Positions 34,801-44,339 of a stretch of 64,000 bases of DNA are shown here, piece by piece; the first letter of the stretch is position 1; the number at the start of each line of letters is the position of its first letter. This DNA is from Prinsepia uniflora. Its lineage: Eukaryota > Streptophyta > Magnoliopsida > Rosales > Rosaceae. A program made the position numbers and the translations under genes. A model generated the notes under the pieces. It worked only from the letters and a program-made list of their open reading frames with translations. It made no database searches and was not told the origin of the DNA. Location of the stretch: NCBI GenBank assembly GCA_032719365.1, contig CM064868.1:68049538-68113537 (forward strand), in the 5' to 3' direction.

Positions 34801-35835
34801 TCATATGCTTCACTTGGGCTTTATTAAGTCTCTCTATGACTCAGCTCTCTTTGTTCTTCGCCATGGCCCTACTCTTCTCATTGTTTTGATATACATTGAT
34901 GATATAATCATCACTGGAAATGACTCTGCAGCCATGGATCGTCTAGTCATTGCCTTGGATCGTAAGTTCGATATGAAAGACCTAAGGCCTCTGTCTTACT
35001 TTCTTGGGGTCGAAGTTCAATACCAGCCACATGGCCTCTTCCTTAATCAGCGCAAATATGCCACTGATTTTCTTGCCAAGGTGGGAATGTCCTATTGTAG
35101 CTTTGTTACAACTTCTATGGTGCCTGAACAAAAGTTGCTTCTCACAGATGACACACCGTTGTTTGATCCCTCTTCATATCGTAGTGTTGTAGGGGCTCTC
35201 CAGTACCTCACTTTCACACGGCCTGACCTTACCTTCGCTCTTAACACTGTGTGTCAATTCATGCATGCTCCCACTGATACTAATTTGGTTGTTGTAAAAC
35301 GGATCCTCCGCTATGTTTGTGGTACCCTTGATCGTGGTCTTTTTTACTCCTCAGGACACATGCGCCTACAGGCTTTCTCCGATTCTAATTGGGGCGGGGA
35401 CCCTAATACATGCCGGTCTACTTCGAGCCATGTTATCTTCCTAGGCTAGAACCCCATCTCTTGGGGCCCAAAAAAGCAGTCGACGGTGTCCAGGTCTTTA
35501 GCTGAGGCTGAATCTCGCCCCATTGCCATCACTGTGTGTGAGCTACTTTGGATCTCGTACTTACTGAAAGAACTTCGTGTGTATGTCTCTCAATCGCCTC
35601 TAATTTGGTGTGATAGTCTTTCGGCAATTCAGATGGCTCACAACCCCGTCTTCCATGGTGGAACAAAGCACGTGGAAATCGACGTCCACTTCATTTGTGA
35701 ACATGTCCAGTCCAATACCGTTCGACTCACGCATGTTCCTTACAATTCTTAACTTGATGATGTGATAACTCATATGTTGCATACTCTCAAGTTTGCTTTC
35801 TTTCGGGTCAACCTCGTCCATGTTCAACCATGCAC

Positions 35836-35850
35836 GAGCTTGAGGGAGGA
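35836..35850 (+). other. Copia polypurine tract
   Basis: GAGCTTGAGGGAGGA lies directly before the 3' LTR. Confidence 0.8.
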
Positions 35851-36120
35851 TGTTAAAGGAGTAGCTGTTAGAGCTTAGTTAAATGTTAGGGTTGTTAGTT
35901 AGTTAATACAACTGTCATATTGGTAGAGCTGTTAGTACAACTAGCATATTGTTAGAGTTGTTAGTACAACTAGCAACGCTTATGGACATGTATATATTTA
36001 GTGTAAATGAACGATGTAAGTTAATGAGAGAATATGGAAAGTCAGTTGTGCATGAAATTCACTCCCTCTCTTCTCTGATCTCAATCCTCTCCGATCTCTC
36101 GTTCTCTCTCTCCCTTCTTA
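35851..36120 (+). repeat. Copia 3' LTR
   Basis: Starts TGTTAAAGGAGTAG like the 5' LTR. Ends in CCCTTCTTA followed by ATAAT. Confidence 0.78.
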
Positions 36121-37346
36121 ATAATTACCTAACATGAGATAATTATTTGTCACAAAACAAATGTCTAACCATCTAAATGGCATATTTCACAAAAGAAAGT
36201 TTCGGCATCACAGGTAAAATTCGGATGATATTGCTAAAATTTTCCTTCATTTTTTATATTCAAATTTTTTGAGGAAACTCTAGTCACTTAGAGCATGTCT
36301 AATGGGAGCAAACTAGCCCAAATAAGGCACCTTCTGGCCTCTTGCCTCTGTAATCCTGGTTCTAGTGGCCAAATTATAGCCTACGCAAGAGTAAGCCAGG
36401 GGCTAAAATAGTCTCCTTGCCAACCCGAGTAAGGGTGCTGGCCCACACATACATAGTGACTCTAGAAACCTAGAAACCATCGATTTTGGATTCAAACCAC
36501 CGCAAGCAGCGGCAAAAAAAAACACTGATCCCTGGAACTCCCTCCCCGTAACCCAGAATTCAATCAAATGGCCAACAAAAACCCAGAATTCAATCAAACC
36601 CAAAAATCCAAACATGAACAAAATTTAGGCAAGAATCACGGAGGAACATAATTAGACAAAAAATCATTTCACAAGAATCACGGATGAACAGAATGAAGAC
36701 TAATTATTCAATCAAACAAAAAAATCCAAACATGCAATCCTTCACAGATGAAAAAAAATTGGAAAAAAAAAACAGAATTGGACAGCAAAGCCTCTCAATT
36801 TGGAGTATTAGGCTACAATTTTGGAAAAATTCAAAAATCACTCAATCACTCACTCACCTTTGCCTACAAATAACATCACTCACTTACATCTTGAACCTCT
36901 CGGACCAATCGAAGGCCTCACGATCGTCACTAGAACCTCTCGAACCCCTCGAACCTATTGACGTATGAATGATCCTCTTGAAGCAATCAATAGAAGCACG
37001 AGGTCTGGAAGCGTTGGAACCTCTCGACATCCTCATAACCTCTCACGAACATATCCACTTATCGACATCCTCACAACCTCTCGCTAACATCTCCACCTCT
37101 CGCCCTCTTTATTTCAGTCGAGAACAATTGAGAGAGTTCTAGACTGTTTCTTTTCAACAAATCACATAAATCGTTGAAGTTTTCAATGATGGGATGAAAC
37201 ATTGTGTTTCATCCAGTTTATTAACACGTTTTTTTTTCTTACAACATTTAGTTAGTTTATTTCGGAATTTAGTTAGTTTATTAATGTTTTAGTTAGTTTA
37301 ATACTTCTCTTACAACATTTAGTCATGAAACGTTTGTTGAGAAAAA

Positions 37347-38595
37347 ATGAATAAAGATCGAAAGGAAGATGAAGAACGTAGGTGTCAAATAAACATGCTT
37401 ATTGTTGACGCTATGGCAGAATATCAAAATTCATCTTCCAATTTATCCACCCAACCACGTTCACAATTTGGTCGCGAAGTTAAGAATCGGCACAAGGCAT
37501 TTACATGCCCCTTTGCTCATGGAAGATTATGTTGTGCCCTCATCGGTGTATTCCGATCATGATTTTCGTAGGCGCTACAAAATGAAGCACCACCTCTTTG
37601 ACCGCATATTTCAAGATGTTGTCACTCATTACAGTTACTTCGGATAAAAGCCAGATGTCGTAGGTGTAATCGAGCTATCAATTCATCAAAAGATGACATG
37701 TGCAATTAGAATGCTAGCATATGGCTCCTCAACAGATCAATGTGATGAGATCTGTAGAATGAGGGTTCAAACAACCATTGAATCCATGACGTGTTTTGGT
37801 AAAACAATTGAAGATCTTTACATCAACGAGTACCTCTGATCTCCGACATACACAGACTTGCAAAGGCTTGTGGCGAAAGCTGAGCAGCGGGGTTTTCTAG
37901 ATATGCTTGGTAGTATTGATTGTATGCACTGGAATTGGAAAAATTGTCCAATAGGTTGGGCAGGAGCTTATCGTGGCCACAAAAAAAGTCCTAGAGGCAG
38001 TTGCTTCATATGACACATAGATTTGGCATGCCTACTTTGGAACTCCAGGATCGCATAACAATATTAATTTTGTATAGACTTCACCAGCGTTTAATGAACT
38101 TATAGCAGGACGGACGCCATAGGTGGTGTACAATTTCAACGGTTGCAACTACATTATGGGCTACTATTTGGCGGACGGTATCTATCCAGAATGGATTACG
38201 CTTGTTAAATCATTCCCAAAACCTGTTAATGAGAAGAAGAAATTATTTTCTAGGTACCATGAGTTATATCGTAAAGACATTGAAAGATGTTTTGGTATAC
38301 TACAAACTCGCTTTAGCATCATTCGGGGGCTGCTCATATGTGGAATAAATCGACTCTACGAAGCATCATGATAACTTGCGTGATTATACATAATATGATT
38401 GTAAAGGATCAACGGGAGGAATATGGTGATAAATCAAAGGATGACGAACCAAAATCATTGACATCAAGGAGAGTAAGAATATATGAGCAGCCACCAGAGG
38501 CTTTAGGGCCCGTGGGAAGAGATAAGCATAATTTTGAAAGTTTTATGGCTCAATATGCACAAATTCACTTTGATATTATTCATAACGCACTCTGA
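37347..38595 (+). pseudogene. PIF/Harbinger transposase (DDE superfamily), dead
   Basis: Reads from the ATG at 37347 through frameshifts near 37450 and beyond. Recognisable blocks: FRRRYKMKHHLFDRIF, the first-Asp block GSIDCMHWNWKNCP (about 37912), a GYYLADGIYPEW block (38157 on) and the C-terminal KDIERCFGILQTRFSI and IMITCVIIHNMIV blocks (38274-38405). Stops interrupt at about 37646, 37838, 38013 and 38080. At the second catalytic position, where family members have N-D-I, this copy reads N-N-I (codon AAT at 38060-38062). It is therefore catalytically dead even apart from the frame lesions. Nuclear DNA-cutting enzyme by family. Confidence 0.85.
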
Positions 38596-38715
38596 GATGA
38601 TTTGATTGAGCACATTTGAGCACAGGAAACATATAATATTATATTTCTTTGTTGGTTAGTTTGTATTTTCAAACTTCCTATCATTACTAATTGATTTTAT
38701 TTATCAATTTAAATT

Positions 38716-38887
38716 GATAGTTATATTTTTTATTAAACTTACAATATTTTAATGCAATTTAAATTTTATGAAATAAAACTTATATATTATAATAATGTTT
38801 GAATAGTTATACTTTTTATTAAACTTACAATATTTTAATGCAATTTAAATTTTATGAAATAAAACTTATATATTGTAATAATGTTTG
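38716..38887. repeat. Tandem duplication, 86-bp unit, two copies
   Basis: 38716-38801 and 38802-38887 are nearly identical AT-rich units, close to the right end of the Harbinger remnant. Confidence 0.85.
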
Positions 38888-38939
38888 AATTCACATAAAA
38901 ATTTGAATTCTTGTCCTTAACTCTCCCCATTAGAAATAT

Positions 38940-39299
38940 AAAAAATAACTATGAGCAAGATGTCATAAATGGTATCATTTATGGGTTAAATATTGCCTTT
39001 AGCCCTTTATGCTTGTTCTTACCTTTACCACTAGACATGCTATTATTAAAGTCAAAAGGGTAGAAAATAGCAATCCTTACAAAAAAGAACCTGAGAACTA
39101 TAGCCTAAGATTCCAGAAGATGACGAGCCAGGAAGACCTTGGAAACACAAAAGCTAGTGCTTGTAGCGTGTACATGTATGAAATCTCAAATCTAACATGA
39201 CCTTTCTATGCACTCGAACTTGACATAAAAAGCACCGTAAACCTCACCGTTAAAGAGGCCTTTGAGACAAAGAGACAACCTTATACGCTAGATTTACAA
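38940..39299. other. Intergenic DNA downstream of the DUF668 gene
   Basis: No gene recognised. Lies between the Harbinger end and the probable polyadenylation region of the minus-strand gene. Confidence 0.5.
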
Positions 39300-39626
39300 T
39301 CATTATTCAACAAAGCGTACAGCGGATAAATATACAGAGTACAAATCTTAATTAAATATGGGAAACCATGCTGTGTGACTCTGAATAAATGAATAAAGGA
39401 GCCATATATCCCAGTGGCTACTAGAACTCTCACCAAAAGAAAGAATGTTCAGAAGCTCAGTCTCTACCTTTTCACTTACCAAGGATGCCGGGAAGTCGTT
39501 GCAGGAACAAGCAATGATCAATCTGTCTAACAGCAGTCGGGTATCTCATTGACTAGCCAGGTTCAGCATTTGCTTCACGAGGCCAGCCGGTGAATTTGGG
39601 ATATGGCAATTGCCACTATCTGTAAA
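39300..39626 (-). other. Probable 3'UTR and polyadenylation region
   Basis: Downstream of the stop codon on the minus strand the sequence stays single-copy-looking, with U-rich stretches and AATAATGATTGTAAA near 39300-39315, a plausible plant near-upstream/poly(A) signal. Extent is inferred. Confidence 0.45.
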
Positions 39627-41450
39627 TTAGACTATCTCATCCAAATCCAAAAATTCATCATATGTTCTACTGCTAGCACTTTCTAACAAGGCTTTTGCAT
39701 TGACTTCCCTGCCAAATCTCCAGACATAATTCAACCCAACAAGCATCTCTGTGATTGTTGCTTCTGTCTTTTGTTGATTTGCAAAGTAAAGGGTTTGTAC
39801 CAGAAGCACGTGCGACTTGGAAATCAAGCTTTGCTGTTCAAAGCTCCTCTCGGACTGCCATCTTATCATATTATGTGCAAGAGGTGCCAACCACTCTAGT
39901 ATCCCGGCCATTGCCTCATTCCACTCTTCTGCAAGAACTGTATCGTAAACTGATGAAGTCAAGCTCTTACTGTACGGCTTTAGTCTTGCTCTTAATGCAG
40001 CTTTCACACTTGCTGGTAGCATATTGTACAGGTCATCTCTTGCATCAAGACCAATCAAGTGAGGAGATGCGACTAACTTCTCAATCACGATGATAACATT
40101 TGCATAGTGCAGTGCTAAGGCAGCAGCACCAAGGGTTTCAGGTGGAGCATCCAACAACATGCGGTTCGAACTGAAAATTGATAGGCTTGGATGAATTTTG
40201 TTCCCAGAAGCTAGAATGTCACCATTGGCATCTCTTGCTACACTGAGAATTGATGAACCAACACCAGCTGAACTCAAGTAGCAATTGGTGACGGGTGAAT
40301 TGTTTGCAGTTATCATGCATCCTTTGAAAGGTCCAACTTGAGTCAACCTATTGGTCTTCGTGTGTGAATTTTTCCCATGATTAGCGTGTGAGTGATCATG
40401 GGATTTCCACAATTTCCTGAGAGTTCTATTCGTTGCAGCAAGAGGTCCTGATTTTGTTGTTGACCTCCCAAGAGGTCCTGAAAAAAAGTTGGCATCTCTG
40501 TTCTTTCCCGAAATAGGGCCTGATTTTGCAATTGAGCCACCAAGAGGACCTGAATAGAAATGGTTAGATCTATTGGATTCTGATATTGGCCCTGAGATAC
40601 CTGTGAGCCTCCCAAGGGGACCCGAAGCAAATCTTGGAAGACCATTGTCAGATTGACGGACTGAAGATTGCATTAGTACAGAAACTGAATTGCTGCGATT
40701 GATGTGATCAGAATTAATAACTCCAGAATCTTTCATATCACTAGCATCTACCATCTGTTGAATTCCAAAGACATGCTTGATCCTGCAGAACATTGTGAAG
40801 AGAGATCTTGCCAAAAGGAGGACTATGTAATCATATGTCCTGTTCCAAAGAGAAACCTCTTTCAAATTCTTCACCTCCTGCCGTTTCCACACCACCTTCT
40901 TCTGAAACTCAAGCAAATTTATACCCTCTAAGTCATCAGTTCCCTTCATTCTCCTCAAAGTTTGTTCAAGCTCTGTAAGCACTTCCATCTCTTCATACAA
41001 GTTTGCGTTTGCTGAAATGAACTTCTCCATCTTCTTAGTTTTTCTTTCCATCTTCTTCACTGAGAATTCCCACCCATAAGGGTCAACACCGTTATTTATC
41101 CAATCTGTAAAAGCATTCTCAAAACTCTTCAAACTAGGATCAGTACAATTCTTCGCAAGCCTGGCCACAGATTTTGCCACATGGACCATATTCTCAACCA
41201 ATTCGCCGCATATTAACCCTACAATGAAATCATCATCATCTGAGACAAGCTTTTTTATACCCACTGAATTTGAGATTTCTTCTCTAAGCCGAGCAACCTG
41301 TTTATCACTTAGAAAATGCCAGAGATGGACCAGCTTAGACATCAAGCTTGCAACTTCAAAGGCCAAAACTCCAATCGCTGCTTTCTCAGGACCAGCCACA
41401 TGCTTCCTTTTAGTCTTCCACAGCTTGCGAAACCACGATTCTGCAACCAT
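39627..41450 (-). CDS. DUF3475/DUF668 protein, PSK SIMULATOR-like family, 607 aa
   Basis: Single uninterrupted ORF starting MVAESWFRKLWK at the ATG 41450-41448. Residues about 29-85 match the DUF3475 type (FEVASLMSKLVHLWH, then KLVSDDDDF). Residues about 130-200 are charged and helical, probably coiled coil. Residues 276-345 hold three SGPLG motifs spaced exactly 24 residues apart (276, 300, 324), alternating with SGP at 286, 310 and 334. Residues about 436-525 match DUF668 (PPETLGAAALALHYANVII). The length of about 600 aa and intron-less frame fit the shorter plant DUF668 group. It lacks an MG start, so unlike PSI1-type members N-myristoylation is not expected. By family it may act in growth signalling at membrane or nucleus; biochemical role unknown. 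It is the only intact host gene in the window. Confidence 0.93.
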   Translation of the reverse strand: MVAESWFRKLWKTKRKHVAGPEKAAIGVLAFEVASLMSKLVHLWHFLSDKQVARLREEISNSVGIKKLVSDDDDFIVGLICGELVENMVHVAKSVARLAKNCTDPSLKSFENAFTDWINNGVDPYGWEFSVKKMERKTKKMEKFISANANLYEEMEVLTELEQTLRRMKGTDDLEGINLLEFQKKVVWKRQEVKNLKEVSLWNRTYDYIVLLLARSLFTMFCRIKHVFGIQQMVDASDMKDSGVINSDHINRSNSVSVLMQSSVRQSDNGLPRFASGPLGRLTGISGPISESNRSNHFYSGPLGGSIAKSGPISGKNRDANFFSGPLGRSTTKSGPLAATNRTLRKLWKSHDHSHANHGKNSHTKTNRLTQVGPFKGCMITANNSPVTNCYLSSAGVGSSILSVARDANGDILASGNKIHPSLSIFSSNRMLLDAPPETLGAAALALHYANVIIVIEKLVASPHLIGLDARDDLYNMLPASVKAALRARLKPYSKSLTSSVYDTVLAEEWNEAMAGILEWLAPLAHNMIRWQSERSFEQQSLISKSHVLLVQTLYFANQQKTEATITEMLVGLNYVWRFGREVNAKALLESASSRTYDEFLDLDEIV

Positions 41451-41485
41451 CTCTTACACTCACAAAAGATGTTGATCTATGATCT

Positions 41486-42401
41486 CTAAGCCAAACCCAA
41501 CATCATATTTCGCGATCCCATATAAAACCTACGATCAAATAATTACGTTAAGAGCTAATAAGTAAAGAAACTACAATTCATGACAGAAACTTAAAGCAAC
41601 ACCCAAATAGCTTCCTATTAAAACACCCGAAGGCTGCTTGGCTGACAAGCGGGAGGGTGGAACATGATTTGGATATACATTGTAATCTGGGTAAAAGACA
41701 GAAAATGAAATTACTTTTCTCCTATGTTCAGTGTTCCAATTTTTGGGAAGGGAAAGTGTACTAGGGTTTTAAGAATTTCATAAATCCAAGATTCACAAGC
41801 AGTCAAAAGAACAAAAAAAAAAAAAAAAGAACAAAGAAACAAAGAAAAAAGAGGAAAAAAGCTGCTCCACTCAGCTGAATCTATTCTGACAGTATTGATA
41901 AGAAAAAATTCTCCTTAGCTAATGCATGAATTGGCAACCCCCTAGACTTTTGTCAACTAGTAATTCACCAAAAGACTAGCTGCAAATGTAAAGAGTACAA
42001 ATATTTTTAGCAAAAAAATCAGAAGAACATATGCCAAAACAACACATGGAAATGACAGAAACCTAAAACCCAATATCAACCACCAAAAACCCAAGATATC
42101 AATCAGAACAAAATTCCAAGATCCGTTAGTCAGAACCAAAAACTTTCTTTCTATTAACTTTCTCTTTTATAAATAAGAAAATTCACATTATAAAACAAAA
42201 TTACAGCCAGATTTACTTAAAACATCTTCTTTTTATAAGCAACTTCACACACACTTTGAGCTCAAATCCAGACTGAGAAAACCTTTGATTTCCAATTTCT
42301 TTGCTCATTTAAAAGAAAACAAGAAAAGTGCATGATCACATGCACAAAATTAAATTCAACAAATAACTTCATTATGTTTAAAAATAAAATAAATAACTCA
42401 C
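41486..42401 (-). other. Probable 5'UTR intron of the DUF668 gene
   Basis: On the minus strand a strong donor GTGAGTTATT begins at 42401, and an acceptor TTTGGCTTAG ends at 41486, 35 bases before the ATG. The span (916 bp) is AT- and T-rich on that strand, as plant introns are. Leader introns are common in plant regulatory genes and often raise expression. Splice sites are inferred from sequence only; other acceptors are possible. Confidence 0.5.
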
Positions 42402-42600
42402 CGATCATATGAAGAACAACCAGCAGATGAATCTTTCTACCCAAAATTAGAAACCAAAGAGAGGGAGTTGGACCAAGAGAGAGGGAGACAGGGAGAGAGA
42501 GGAAGCAGCGAGGAAGCGCTGCAGTGAGAACTTGAGCTGCAGCCCACATGGAACGGAAGAGAAACAGAGCGAAAACGAGTGGGTATTTTATTAGAGTGAT
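42402..42600 (-). promoter_or_regulatory. Probable 5'UTR first exon and core promoter
   Basis: On the minus strand 42530-42440 is strongly CT-rich (CTCTCTCTCCCTGTCTCCCTC type), typical of a plant 5'UTR or Y-patch. AATAAAATA at about 42583-42591 is the nearest TATA-like element, which would place the start near 42550. Start site inferred. Confidence 0.4.
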
Positions 42601-43429
42601 TGCTAATCTTGGGCGTATTTTACTATTTTTCATTTTGTACCCTCCATTTTTCAACATTTCTACCAAACTACCACGTATTATTCAAGTCTTGCTGCTTTTA
42701 TCCACTCTCTTTAAAAATGCATCTTCTTGGTCCCTTTCTTTCCTTTATGGCACAACCAACCAAATTTGAGCTCAACGCAAGTGATAATAGACACTGATAA
42801 GAATCTTTTTGTTTCATATTTTAAATAAAATAAAATATTAATTATAGAATGTAAACAAAATAAGAATTCTTTTTCTCATTAAGGGGATATGTGGTTATTG
42901 GAATTGAATCATTCTCAAGCTCATTTTTAACGGAAATTTACTCATAGGTTTTTGAAAAGTTTAAAAATTGATTCAAAAGTCTTCCCCATATTTTTGCGAA
43001 ATCTCAAATTCCCTAGTCTGATTTTTCCAAAAAATGATGTCAGTTGTTTGAGATTTTTATATTTTGAACTTTAATTTAAAATATATATTTTTATTGACAC
43101 CATATCAGATCAAACTCATCGAACCGTACACCGAAAGCCTAGACACCTAACACATGTCGAGCTCGCATCACTTACACATCTCTAACCATGGGTCAAAGAT
43201 GAGATGACACGTGCATACATCTCCATCCTTAGTCTCTGCACCACATGTTAGCACATAAAACGAGGAGCATTTCTTCTACATCGAAATTATCAGAAACGAA
43301 TATCTCACTCACCTATACATAATGAGTGCACATTTATGAACAAAGGTAACTAATATTTATTATTGACCATTATTCTTCCAAACGAATATCTTACTCACGT
43401 ATATATTTTACCGTTCCCCCACACCACTT
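42601..43429. other. Intergenic / upstream region
   Basis: AT-rich DNA without a gene. AACGAATATC(T/C)(T/C)ACTCAC is repeated at about 43297 and 43380. The right end passes into gypsy protease remnants near 43430. Confidence 0.5.
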
Positions 43430-43553
43430 TTCCACTCTCCATCGGTTCGCTCCCCCAACGAGCAACAGTGCTTGCACCTTTCCTAGTGATGGACTACCCC
43501 ACCGTCTATAGTGTCATTTTAGGAAAAGGGATAACCAACCAACTCAAGGCAAT

Positions 43554-44339
43554 TGTAAGACCCATGTCTTGGGAAGCAAGATCAGTGAACAAGACCTGTG
43601 AGCTTGGGAAGTAAGATCGGTGAGCAAGACCCGTGAGCATAGGAAGTAAGACCAGTGAACAATCCCACATCGCTCGGGGAGGGAAAAGTGAAGTGCCTTA
43701 TATGTGTGAGTATCTATCTAGCATGAGGTCTTTTGGGAGCTCACTAGCTTTGGATTCCTTTGGAACTCCGAAGTTAAGCTAATTTGGGCTGGAGCAATCC
43801 CAGGATGGGTGACTACTGGAAAATTGTGCATGAGTTTCCAGAAGAAAAAAAAAACCCTGAGGGTTGGGCCTAAAGCGGACAATGTCGTGCTTGGGAGGTC
43901 GGGTTGTGATATAATGGTATCAGAGTTGGACCCTAACTAGAAGTGTGCCAGCAAGGACGCTGGGCCCTAATATGGGTGGATTGTAAGACTCGTGTCTTGG
44001 GAAGAAAGACTGATGAGCAATACCCGTGAGCTTGGGAAGCAAGACCGGTGAGTAAGACTCGTAAGCTTGGGAAGTAAGACCAGTGAACAATCCCACATCA
44101 CTCGGGGAGGGAAAGGTGAAGTGCCTTATATGTGTGAGCACATATCTATCTAGCACAAAGCCTTTTGGGAGCTCACTGACTTTGGATTCCTTTGGAAGTC
44201 CAAAGTTAAGCCAGTTTGGGCTGGAGCAATCCCATGATGGATGACCTATAGGGAAGTTGCACGCGAGTTCCTAGAAAGAAAATCGTGAGTGCTGGGCCCA
44301 AAGCGGACAATATAGTACTAGGGAGGTTAGGTCGTGACA
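43554..44339 (+). mobile_element. Cassandra-type TRIM with enlarged LTRs
   Basis: LTR 43554-43911 (358 bp), primer site TGGTATCAGAG at 43915, short internal domain, purine-poor junction ATGGGTGGAT, and LTR 43982-44339 (358 bp). Each LTR starts TGTAAGAC and holds a 5S-like block with AACTCC(G/A)AAGTTAAGC and ATGGGTGAC in LTR1. Both LTRs are longer than those at 25394 because a 34-bp unit (AGTAAGACC(A/G)GTGA-type) is repeated three times near the LTR start. Flanks GCAAT and CAATG suggest a TSD containing CAAT. Confidence 0.88.

Larger units (their letters stand above)
27555..35752 (+). pseudogene. Ty1/copia gag-pol polyprotein, inactivated
   Basis: Gag starts at the ATG at 27555 and is cut at 27882 by an inserted LTR. 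It resumes at 31838 with stops near 31869 and 31920. A Gly/Asn/Arg-rich linker leads to a zinc knuckle CQLCKASGHEALEC at 32611-32652. The protease has the ADTGATNHM motif (about 32737). The integrase core has HSD and QSDGGGEF, then a frameshift near 33560-33590 before the LAERKH glutamate. RT is an open 370-codon stretch (34337-35449) with YIDD at 34892-34903. RNase H follows after one stop near 35448 and runs to 35752. Multiple lesions mean no active polyprotein. Confidence 0.9.
26911..36120 (+). mobile_element. Degenerate Ty1/copia retrotransposon with nested insertion
   Basis: 5' LTR 26911-27207, primer site 27259-27270, gag-pol remnants 27555-35752, purine tract 35836-35850 and 3' LTR 35851-36120. 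The flanking ATAAT (26906-26910, 36121-36125) is the likely TSD. The domain order gag, protease, integrase, RT, RNase H is diagnostic of copia. LTRs differ by roughly 8% by eye, so this is an old insertion. A reverse solo LTR (27883-31832) splits gag. Both LTRs end in TTCTTA rather than CA, so the exact 3' LTR border is uncertain. Confidence 0.88.
36291..38934 (+). mobile_element. Degenerate PIF/Harbinger DNA transposon
   Basis: The left end GAGCATGTCTAATGGG follows TTA, the usual Harbinger target triplet. The right side has CTCCCCATTAGA (38923-38934), the complement of TCTAATGGGGAG, so inner TIR sequence matches, but the outermost GAGCATG is not seen on the right. That end is therefore decayed or misplaced. 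Inside lies a broken transposase (37347-38595). Between 36470 and 37120 there is non-coding DNA with short local duplications and CCTCTCGAAC-type repeats. Confidence 0.65.
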
